Assembly (NCBI RefSeq): GCF_044454545.1 | Contig: NZ_JBITDV010000011.1 | Span: 124,001-188,000, forward strand | Direction of reading: 5' to 3' | DNA length: 64,000 bases | Source: Cryptosporangium sp044454545 | GTDB lineage: Bacteria > Actinomycetota > Actinomycetes > Mycobacteriales > Cryptosporangiaceae | Shown here: in pieces, positions 25,601 to 34,907 of the stretch | Position numbering within the stretch: the stretch's first letter is position 1 | Layout: every line of letters begins with the position of its first letter | The notes under the pieces: model-generated | The model's input: the letters and a program-made list of their open reading frames with translations, nothing else | What the model was told of the DNA's origin: nothing | Database searches by the model: none | Program-made: the position numbers and the translations under genes

Positions 25601-28600
25601 TCGCCCGCGCACGGCAGCGGTGTCGTCGACGTCGTGGTCGAGCTACCCGGCGCCGACGCGACCTCGACCGGCGGGTACGGGTACGTCGAGCCGCTGGCTC
25701 CGCGGGTGAGCGCCGTGATCCCCGGCACCGGTTCGTCCGGCGGTGGCGAGACGATCACGCTGACCGGCGCGAACTTCACCGGCGTGACCGCGGTGACGTT
25801 CGACGGCACGCCCGCGCCGAACTACACCGTCAACTCGGACACGAACCTGACCGTGACGACCCCGCCGTCCGAGCAGACCGGCCCGGTCGACATCGCGGTC
25901 ACGTCGGCCGCGGGCACCGGCGTCCTGCCGAACGGATACACGTACGAGGGCCCGAAGCTGACGTCGGTCAGCCCGGACAACGGCGTGGTCGCCGGCGGCA
26001 CCAGCGTGACGCTCACGGGCACGCTGCTGGGCACCGCCACCTCGGTGGAAGTCGGCGGCACGCCGGTGACGTTCCAGAAGGTCGACGACACGACGCTGAC
26101 GTTCACGACGCCGGCCGGTAGGGCGGGCCCGGCGAAGGTCGAGGTCGCCGTCGCCGGTTCCGACCCGGACCCGCTCACGTACACGTACGTCGCCGACGGC
26201 TCGAACGCGACCGTCACGAACATCGCGCCGTCGGTGGCCACGTCCGGTGGCCAGGTGACGGTCACCGGCACGAACCTGACCGGGGCCACCGGGATCACGT
26301 TCGGCGGCACCCCCGGGACGAACGTCTCGGTCAACGCCGAGGGCACCTCGCTGACCGCGACCGCGCCGGCCCGCGAGTCGGCCGGCCCGGCGCCGGTCGT
26401 CACCCAGTTCCCGAAGGGCACCCACCCCGGCGGCACCGCGGTGTACGTCGGACCGACGATCACCCAGGTGGCGCCGGACCGCGGCTACGTGGACGGCGGC
26501 ACCCAGATCCGGATCTCCGGCAAGAGCCTCGGCGCCGCGACCGCGGTCACCATCGACGGGCAGCCGACCACGGACTTCGCCGTGGACCAGAACGGCACGG
26601 TGACCGCGACCGTGCCGAGGCACGCCGCCGGCACGGTGGACGTCGTCGTGGTGCTGCCGGGCCTGGACGCCACTTACGTCGGCGGGTTCACGTACTCGCC
26701 GCTCCCGCCGCCGACCGTCACCGGGATGTCGCCGGCGTCCAGCCCGACGGCCGGTGGCGAGGTGATCACGATCACCGGGAGCAACCTCGACGGTGCCACT
26801 TCGGTGACCATCGGCGGCAAGCCCGCGACGATCGAGGGCACGCCGACCGCGACCCAGGTCCGCGCGAACGTCCCGGCGTCCGAGGTGGACGGACTGGTCG
26901 ACGTCGCGGTCGTGACACCGAACGGTTCCGCGGTCTCGGCCGCGCAGCTGCAGTACGTCGCACCGGTGATCCGCGCGCTGAGCCCGGCGTCCGGCTCGGT
27001 GTCGGGCGCGAACACGGTGGTCGTCCTCGGTAGCGGCCTGGCCGACGCCGCCGCGGTCACACTCGGCGGCCAGGCCGCGACGATCACCGACGCCGACCCG
27101 GCGGGCTCCGCGGTCCGGGTGACCGCACCGGCCCACGCCGCCGGTCCGGTCGACGTCACGGTGACGCTGCCGGGCCTGGACGCCGTCCGCAAGGACGCGT
27201 ACCGGTACGTCCCGGACGGCAGCAACACCACGGTCACCAGCCTCAGCCCGGGGCGCATCCCGACGGCGGGCGGCACCGTGACCCTGCAGGGCACGAACTT
27301 CGACGGCGCGACCGCGGTGACGTTCGGCGTCGGATCGAAGCCGGTCTCCGGGCCCGAGGTCGGGCCGGGCGAGGGCGCCGACCTTGTCGTCTCCCCGAAC
27401 GGAACTCAGATCACGGTCACCGCGCCGCCGATGGAGGACTCCGGCCAGGTGCCGGTGACGATCTGGTTCCCGGGTGGAACAGCCGCGGGCGGCACGATCG
27501 TCTACTACGCGCCCGCGATCTACGGCGTGTTCCCCCAGCAGGGCCCGCTGGCCGGCAACACGCTGATCACGATCACCGGGATCGGCTTCACCGGTACCGA
27601 GAAAGTGCTGGTCGGCGGCCAGGAGGCCACCGCTGTCGCGGTCAGCGACTCCGGTAACACGCTGAGCGCGCGGACGCCCGCCGTCAACAACGCCGCGGTC
27701 GTCGGCATCACGGTCCAGCTGCCCGGCCGCGACGCCACGCTGGCGGCCAGTTACGCCTACCGCGCGGCGGACGCGCCGGTCGTCGACACGATCCTGCCGG
27801 CGTTCGGCCCGGTCGGCGGCGGCACGGCCGTCGTCATCACCGGCTCCAACCTCGGTGACGTCACCTCGGTGACGTTCCGCGGGCAGCCCGCGACGATTCT
27901 GGCCGGCGGTACCGCGTCCGTGCTCACGGTGCTCAGCCCGGACGTCACGGCGACCGGCTCCGGGCCGGCCGACGTCGTCCTCACGGCCGGCCTGGTGTCG
28001 AGCACGGTGCCGCGCGGCTTCTACTACAGCGGCCCGACGATCACGAGCATGTCGCCGTCCAGCGGCCCGGCCGCCGGTGGCACCGAGATCACGATCGACG
28101 GGTTCGCGCTCGGCGGGGTGCAGAACGTCCTCGTCGGTGGCAAGGAAGTGACGCCGGTGATCAACCCGGCCGGCACCCGGATGACGTTCACGACCCCGCC
28201 GGGAACGCCGGGCGACGCGGACGTCGTCCTGCGCTACGCCGCTGAGTCGCCTCCGAAGGAGACGTTCACCTACCTCGCCGACGGCACCGGTGCGGAGGTG
28301 ACCGGGCTCGATCCGACGTCGGTCCCGGCGTCCGGTGGGACCGTGACGCTGACCGGCGCCGGTCTCGACGACGCCACCCAGGTGACGTTCGACGGTGTTC
28401 CGGGGACGATCACGTCCGCGTCCCCGGACGGGAAGACGCTCGTCGTCACCGCGCCGCCGTCGAGTGACGGCACGGCCGACGTCGTCGTGCTGTTCCCGCG
28501 GGGCAGCATCTCGGCGCCGGCGCTGAAGTACGACACCCCGGTGGTCACCTCGGTGTCGCCGCAGACCGGCGTCGAGTCCGGCGGCACGCCGGTCGTGCTG

Positions 28601-31600
28601 ACCGGTACCGGTCTCGGTGCGGCGACCAGCGTGAAGGTCAACGGTCAGCCGGTGCAGTTCACGGCGAGCGGGGACGGCATCCGGATCGCGTTCCTGACGC
28701 CGCCGGGGACGGTCGGCGACGCCGTGATCACGGTCGAGGAGCCCGGTCAGTCGCCGGCTCCGGCGAAGTTCACCTACCTCGCCGACGGCAGTTCGACCAC
28801 GGCGACGGTCTCCGCCGAAACGTCGGCCACCTCCGGTGGCGCGACGCTGGAGATCTTCGGCACCGGCCTCAACTACGTGTCCCGCGTCCTGGTCGGAAGG
28901 GCCGCCGCGACCAACGTCCAGGTCAACAGCGCGGGAAGGTCGCTGACCGCGAGCGTTCCGGCCACTGAGGACGCCGGAGACGTGGACGTCACGCTGGAGT
29001 TCCCGGCCGGGAACAAGAAGGTCGGCACGGTCACGTACGTGGCCCCGACGATCACCGCGATCAACCCGAACTCCGGGACGGTCAACGGCGGCTCGATCGT
29101 CACCGTGACCGGCACCGGGCTCGGGATGGCCGCCGCGGTGCGGTTCGACGGCATCGCGGGCCTGAACATCAACGTGGCGAACGACGGCACGTCGGTCACC
29201 GTGACGACGCCGAGCCACTCGGCCGGCGCGGTGGACGTCGTCGTGACGCTGCCGGGCCGGGACGCGAAATCGGCCGGCGGCTACACGTACGTCGCGGCGA
29301 CTGTTCCCCCGGCGTCCGACGCGGCGACGCCGGCCTCGCTCAGCCCGGCGCAGATCCCGACGTACGGCGGGTCGCGGGTGACGATCACCGGGTCCGGTCT
29401 GGCCGGCGTCACCGGCGTGGTGTTCGACAACCTGGCCGGGTCCGACGTCTCGGCGACCGCGACCAGGGTGACGGTCACGTCCCCGCCGCACGAGCAGGGC
29501 ACGAAGGACGTCCTGCTGGTCTTCTCCGACCGGAGCACCAAGAAGGCCGGAACGATCCAGTACACGCCGCCAGCGATCACCTCGGTCGTGCCGCCGTACG
29601 CGAACATCACCGGCGGCACGCTGGTGACGATCAACGGCGTCAACCTGCAGGGCGCGGTCGGCGTCACGTTCAACGGCCAGGCCGGCACGCTGGTCTCGGC
29701 CAAGGCGATGACGAGTTCGTCGTCGGTGCGGGCTGCGGGTTTGGTTCGGGCCGCAGGCCTGACCGGGGCTGCGGGTCCGACGCGGGCCGCGGGTCTGACC
29801 AAGGCCGCGGGCCTGACCGGGGCTGCGGGTCTGACGCGGGCCGCGGGTCTGGTCCGGGCCGCGGGCCCGGTTCGGGCTGCTGCGGGGACGCCGAACTCGC
29901 AGGTCGTCGCGAAGGCGCCGCCCAACCCGGCCGGTACCGTCGCGGACCTCCAGGTGATCCTGCCCGGTCAGGACGCGGCGTCCACGAACGACGTCACCTA
30001 CGCGTCCGGGCCATCGGCGACCGGAATGACGCCGACGACCGGTCCGACGACCGGCGGGACGACCGTCACGATCACCGGTACCGGCTTCGACCCCACCACG
30101 ACGGTGACGTTCGACGGCGTCGCGGCGACGAACGTGAAGGTCACGAGCGCGCAGACGCTGACCGCGGACGCACCGGCGCACGCCGTCGGTGACGTCTTCG
30201 TGGTCGTCGCGACCGGGGGCGTGCCGGCGCAGCCGCTGACGTACACGTACTACACGACGAACACCGGCGGGGGGAACACCGGCGGCGGGAGCACCGGCGG
30301 CGGGAAACCGGGTGGTGGCGACACCGTCGACGGGGACGACGGCGGCGAGCCGACCCCCGAGCCGCCGGTCGACACCGGGGTCAGGCCGGCCAAGGTTCCG
30401 CCCGGCGGGAAGGTCACGGTCATCGGGCAGAACTTCGTTCCGGGCCAGACCACCGTGGTGATCTGTGGTCACACGGTCCCGGCGTCCGAGGTGACCGTGT
30501 CCGCGGACGGAACGACGGCGTCGTTCGTCGCACCGGCCTGCCCGGCGGGCAAGCAGGTCGCGACGCTGACCACACCGGACGGCAGCACCGACGCGGACGT
30601 GATGTTCGCGGCCGCGGCCGCGGAGCCGGACACCGGCGGCGGCGATTCCGGGGAGAAGCCGTCGGGCGGGGGCGCCGGGCCGTACCACCACCGGGCCGAC
30701 AACGGTGGGTCGAACTGGCTGCCGACGACCGGGACGGACGTCACCGGGTTCGGTATCGATGGCTTGGCGCTGGGGGGCGTTGTCCTGCTGGTGCTGGGTG
30801 CCGGGTGTGTCTGGGGTGCGCGGGGGCTGACGTTCCCGCTGTTCCGGGCGGGCAGGAGCTACCCGAGAGGGGCGAGGATGCGTCGCACGCGCCATCCGCG
30901 GGGGCGGCACGCGCCGCCGCGGGCGAGGATGAGCAGTGGGCTGACCGCGGGGTTGAAAGCGGTGCTGATCGCCGTGCCCTGTGCGATGGCGCTGGTACTG
31001 GCGGTCGCGGAGCGGCCGGCGAGTGCGAGCACGGTCACCGGGACGCCGCTGGTGTCGAGCGCGCTCGCGCACCCGGCCGTGCACGCGGCGGGCGACGCGA
31101 CGGCTCGGGTACTGGCGGTGGACTTCCGTGCGGCGGAGATCCGGGCCGGGACACCGGATTCGGCGAAGGCACCTGGGTCGGCGGCCCCGGCGGCTGACGC
31201 CGGTGCGGTGGATACGGCGGCGGCCGCGGTGGACGGGATCGACGTGGTGGACGGGATCCACGCGGTGGGTACGAACGCGGGGCACGCGGCGGGTGCGTCG
31301 ACGGCGGCGGCGAGCCGCTCGGCTGGGCCTGGCTCGCGGGCGTCCTCCGTGGACGCCGGGAAGCCGGCCGGTTCCCGATCGGGCCGCACGACCTCGCGGT
31401 CGGAGGCGCCCGAGGTGTCGCGGTCGGACGCACTGGTGCCGCCGACGGTGGGGGCAGGAACCGCCCGGTCGCGGACCGAATCGACCCAGGCCGCCGACCG
31501 CCACGCCTCGAAAGGCACCACGTCGGCACGCACGAAGCGCGGGACCGGAGGCGGCGGAAGCGACTCGTCGGACAGCGGGCGTACGAACAGCACGCGGCCG

Positions 31601-33492
31601 GTCCGGTTCGCGGCGCTGTCCCGCAGCGGCGTGACGGCGGAGGCGCCGGGACGCCCGGGGGAGCGCAGCCGCGGCGGAGTGGCGGTCAGCGCGAACTCCG
31701 GCACGCTGTCGGCGCACGGCACTGCGACGACCGTCAAGGCGGTCCGGGGCGCCACCGAGTCGCGGGCGACCGCGGTGCTCGGGAGCCTCGAGGTCGCCGC
31801 GCTCGACACCGCGATCCTCGCGCTGGACCAGGTCCGCGCCGAGGTCATCTGCCCGCGGAGCGGTGGATCCCGCCCACTCGCGGACGTCACGGTAACGGGT
31901 CTGCGCGTCGGCGGCTCGCCGGTTGATGTCGGCGCCGTCCCGGCGTCGGTCCCCGTCGAGGGCGGTGCGACCGTCGCGGTCTCGGTTTCGAAGCACGAAC
32001 AGGCGGACGCCAGAGGCGCGCGCGCCGTGGTCGAGGCCACCCTGTCGGCGACGGGTGCCGACGAGGACGCCGTGGACCTCGGCACCATCCGCCTGGCCGA
32101 AGCCTCTTGCGCGCCTGCCGCTGCCGCTGCTGCTGCCCCGGCCAAGGCCTCGCGTGTGGCGGACTCGCCCGCAGCGGGAAGCCCAGCAGCCGGAACGCCG
32201 ACAGCTTCTACGGCCCGGACGAGCGAGCGTGCCCCAAGGGCCGGCGCCCCGATGGAGGGCGCGCCAACGGCGGGCGCCCCGGCCGCGAGTGTCCCTGCAG
32301 GCGGTGCGCCGGTGGCGGGTGTTCCGGCGGGGGGTGCGCCGGTGGCGGGTGTTCCGGTGGCGGGTGTGCCGACGACGGGCGGCCCGATGGTGGGTGTTCC
32401 GGTGGTGGGCGGCCCGACAGTGGTGACTTCCGCCGCGAGAGCTCCAGTAACGGCTACAGCGACAGGTGTTCCGCAGGCGGGTGCCTCGAAGGCGGTCGTC
32501 CCTGCGGCGACCGGCTGGACGCTGGGCGGTCCGATGGCGAATGCCTCGAAGGCGGTCGTCCCTGCGGTGACCGGCTCGACGCTGGGTGACTCGACGCTGG
32601 GTGGCTCGAGGGCGGGTGGCTCGATGGCGGGTGGCCCCGTGGCGGGTCGCCCCGTAGTGGGTAGCCCCGTGGTGGGCAGCCCGGTGGCGGGTGTCCCCGT
32701 GCTGGGCAGCCCGGTGGTGGGTAGCCCCGTGGCTGGTGGTCCGGTGGCGGTGTCTTTCGCAACGCGGGCTCCGGTCGCGGCGACCGCGAAGGGTGCTCCG
32801 CAGGCGGGCGCGCCGATGGCGGTCGGCCGGGTGGTCGGTGGCTCGTGGGCGGGCGTCCCGATGACGGTTGGCTCGCTCGACAGTTTCCTGTTCGGACCGG
32901 CGGCTCCGCCTGAGCCGGGCGGATCGGTGCTGGGCATGCCGGCCACCGACGGTCAGCCGGTGGCGACCGACGGTCCGGCCAAGTCGGCGGGCAGCCCGAT
33001 CTCGACTCCGGCCACGAACACCACCACCACCCAGCCGATGACCGCCGGCCCCCAGCCTGCCGGCCCCCAGCCTGCCGGCCCCCAGCCTGCCGGCCCCCAG
33101 CCTGCCGGCCCCCAGCCTGCCGGCCCCCAGCCCGCAAGCCCCCAGCCCGCAAGCCCCCAGTTCACGGGGCCCGTGTTCGTTGGCCCGCAGCCTGTCGGCC
33201 CGCGGTCCGCCGGCTCGCAGCCCGCCAACCCTCAGCTCACCAATCCTCGGCCCACCGGGCCCGTGTTCGTTGGCCCCCAGCCCGCCAACCCCCAGTTCAC
33301 GGAGCCCCTGTTCGTTGGCCCTCAGCCCGCCGGGCCTCAGCCCGCTGGTCCGCAGCTCACCGGGCCTCAGCCTGCCGGGCCGGAGCCCACTGAGCCTCAG
33401 CCCGTGTACGACCCCGTGGCGCCGGTGTCGACGATCCTGGCTCAATCAGGCGCACCGAGCGCCGGCGTAGCCCAGTCCGGCACCCCAGCCGG
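22610..33492 (+). CDS. Giant IPT/TIG-repeat surface protein, open into an assembly gap
   Basis: The frame from ATG 22610 runs 3,627 codons to the N-run. Part one has a signal peptide (about 27-53), a secreted N-terminal domain (about 55-262, possibly choice-of-anchor-P-like), about 27 IPT/TIG Ig-like repeats of roughly 85-90 residues, then L-P-T-T-G at 2704-2708, a hydrophobic helix and basic residues: a complete sortase sorting signal. The frame then continues without a stop into part two, with its own signal peptide (after Met2757 or Met2774), a homologue of the N-terminal domain and long Gly/Pro/Val/Ala low-complexity arrays. TIG domains mediate adhesion or form stalks. Whether this is one fused protein or two genes is open. 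Confidence 0.8.
29726..29887 (+). repeat. 18-nt tandem array inside a TIG domain
   Basis: Nine 18-nt units encode (V/T)-(R/G/K)-A-A-G-(L/P). They interrupt the 25th TIG repeat between its predicted strands: the TIG sequence resumes at N-S-Q-V-V-A-K-A-P-P-N after the array. The period is exact and in frame. Confidence 0.85.
30719..30931 (+). other. LPTTG sorting signal followed in frame by an internal start and second signal peptide
   Basis: LPTTG (30719-30733), a hydrophobic stretch, then an Arg-rich region. In-frame ATGs at 30878 and 30929 each follow a purine-rich Shine-Dalgarno-like stretch (gagagg-g-gcgagg and gggcgagg). The residues after them form a typical signal peptide ending near P-A-S-A-S. 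An out-of-frame TGA sits at 30828-30830, just after a G5 run at 30822-30826. Confidence 0.75.
32226..32860 (+). repeat. Degenerate G-x-P-V-x-G low-complexity region
   Basis: The coding sequence is an irregular array of short units such as G-A-P-V-A-G-V-P and G-S-P-V-V-G, mostly 15-nt multiples in frame. Composition (Gly, Pro, Val, Ala) suggests an extended flexible spacer. Unit sequence varies, so this is older or faster-diverging than the perfect arrays downstream. Confidence 0.7.
33044..33161 (+). repeat. 15-nt array encoding P-Q-P-A-G
   Basis: About six perfect and two variant copies of a 15-nt unit encode A-G-P-Q-P, continuing as diverged copies to about 33400 (for example G-P-V-F-V-G-P-Q-P). 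The identical codons of adjacent units indicate recent slippage-type expansion. Confidence 0.9.
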
Positions 33493-33586
33493 NNNNNNNN
33501 NNNNNNNNNNNNNNNNNNNNNNNNNNNNNNNNNNNNNNNNNNNNNNNNNNNNNNNNNNNNNNNNNNNNNNNNNNNNNNNNNNNNNN
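33493..33586. other. Assembly gap (94 N)
   Basis: A run of 94 unknown bases sits inside the repeat region. The reading frame before the gap (codon starts at positions 2 mod 3) and the evident frame after it (0 mod 3) do not agree, so the true gap length differs from 94 modulo 3. Confidence 0.98.
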
Positions 33587-33587
33587 G

Positions 33588-34844
33588 TACGGCCCGGCCC
33601 AGTCCGGCCCGGCCCAGTCCGGCCCGGCCCAGTCCGGCCCGGCCCAGTCCGGCCCGGCCCAGTCCGGCCCGGCCCAGTCCGGCCCGGCCCAGTCCGGCCC
33701 CGTCCAGTCCAGCCCAGAGTGGGCCGCGTCCGGCCAGGTCCCGTCCGGCCAGGTCCCGTCCGGCCAGGTCCCGTCCGGTCAAGCCTCGTCCGGTCAAGCC
33801 GCGTCCGGTCAAGCCTCGTCCGGTCAAGCCTCGTCCGGTCAAGCCTCGTCCGGTCAAGCCTCGTCCGGTCAAGCCGCGTCCGGTCAAGCCTCGTCCGGTC
33901 AAGCCTCGTCCGGTCAAGCCGCGCCCGGTCAAGCCTCGTCCGGCCAAGCCGCGCCCGGCCAAGCCTCGTCCGGTCAGGCCGCGCCCGCGGCCATTCCCGG
34001 CACCACCGACTCGGCTCCCGTCACGACGGACCGATCCACCTCGCCGCAACGCCCGACGACCGCGGCCGCCAAGGCGGCCGCGATCCGGGCCGCGGAGAAG
34101 GCCAGCGCTCCCGTCGTCGAAACGGCCGCAGTGGCGAACCCGCTGCTCATCGCTCCGGCCGGCGCGCCGGTGTCGAAGCTTCCCGCCGGCGTGACCGCGC
34201 TCGCCGCACCGATGATGACGTTCGATCGAGCCCCCGCCACCGGCCTCCGCCCGCCCCAGCTGACCGCCGCCACCGCGCTGGCTCCGCGCGCGACCGCGAA
34301 CGCCGACCCGGCGATCGCGAGCTTGACCCCGGGCCGGGGGCCGTCCGCGGGCGGCACCGCGGTCACGATCGCCGGCAGCAACCTCGGTGGCGCAGACACC
34401 ACGATCGTGATCTGCGGCGCCCGGGTCGCGGCCGGCGCGGTCCAGGTCAACAGCACCGGCACGTCGCTGACGTTCACCGCCCCGAAGTGCACCTCGGGCA
34501 CGAGCGTCGTGCACGTCATCACCAACAGCGGCGTCGCCACGAGCCAATACACCTACGGCGGCACCGCCGGCACACTCGACAGCGACGCGACCCGCCAGGT
34601 CTCCGCGACGACCGCCCTCCCGCGGACGACGCTGGCCTCGACCTCACCCGGCAACCTCGCCGCCGGAGTGATCGGCGCGCTGCTCCTGGTCGCCGGCATC
34701 GTCGCCCGCCAGGCCGTCCGCCGGGGTCCGTCCCGCTCGCCGCTGCGCCGTCTGGGCAAGCACGCGCTGCCCCACGATCCGCAGGTGATCGGGCTCAATT
34801 GGTCTCCCGACCTCGATCACGCCCTGCATCTCCGGGGTCACTGA
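33588..34844 (+). CDS. C-terminal part of the surface protein: S-G-Q arrays, Cys-TIG domain, membrane anchor
   Basis: This 418-codon open segment begins in the gap and ends with TGA at 34842. In order it holds eight G-P-A-Q-S units, seventeen S-G-Q-x-x units, an Ala-rich linker, one TIG domain (S-L-T-P-G-R-G-P-S-A-G-G-T-A-V-T-I) with cysteines in V-I-C-G and P-K-C-T, and a membrane helix (A-A-G-V-I-G-A-L-L-L-V-A-G-I-V-A) with a basic tail. The A-Q-S-G pattern also occurs just before the gap, so this is the end of the same protein. There is no LPXTG here, so anchoring would be through the membrane. Other frames after the gap give Arg/Pro-rich nonsense. Confidence 0.8.
   Translation, partial: YGPAQSGPAQSGPAQSGPAQSGPAQSGPAQSGPAQSGPVQSSPEWAASGQVPSGQVPSGQVPSGQASSGQAASGQASSGQASSGQASSGQASSGQAASGQASSGQASSGQAAPGQASSGQAAPGQASSGQAAPAAIPGTTDSAPVTTDRSTSPQRPTTAAAKAAAIRAAEKASAPVVETAAVANPLLIAPAGAPVSKLPAGVTALAAPMMTFDRAPATGLRPPQLTAATALAPRATANADPAIASLTPGRGPSAGGTAVTIAGSNLGGADTTIVICGARVAAGAVQVNSTGTSLTFTAPKCTSGTSVVHVITNSGVATSQYTYGGTAGTLDSDATRQVSATTALPRTTLASTSPGNLAAGVIGALLLVAGIVARQAVRRGPSRSPLRRLGKHALPHDPQVIGLNWSPDLDHALHLRGH
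33591..33710 (+). repeat. 15-nt array encoding G-P-A-Q-S
   Basis: Seven perfect copies plus one variant of a 15-nt unit start directly at the gap edge, so the array probably extends into the gap. Confidence 0.92.
33729..33983 (+). repeat. 15-nt array encoding S-G-Q-V-P / S-G-Q-A-S
   Basis: Seventeen consecutive 15-nt units: three of the V-P type, then A-S and A-A/A-P variants, with near-identical codons. Confidence 0.92.
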
Positions 34845-34907
34845 CGATTAACCCCCCGATCAGCGGGCACAGCGTCTCCCCAACGGACAACCGCTGGGGA
34901 GGCCCCT

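Noticed and set aside
25643..33445. A 2,600-codon antisense open frame opposite the TIG gene
   Set aside because: It is Arg/Gly/Asp-rich without any domain pattern and mirrors the GC-biased codons of the real gene, whose plus-strand frame has clear TIG repeats.
33044..33983. CRISPR-like array
   Set aside because: The 15-nt units are contiguous without spacers, in frame with a coding sequence, and no cas genes are present.
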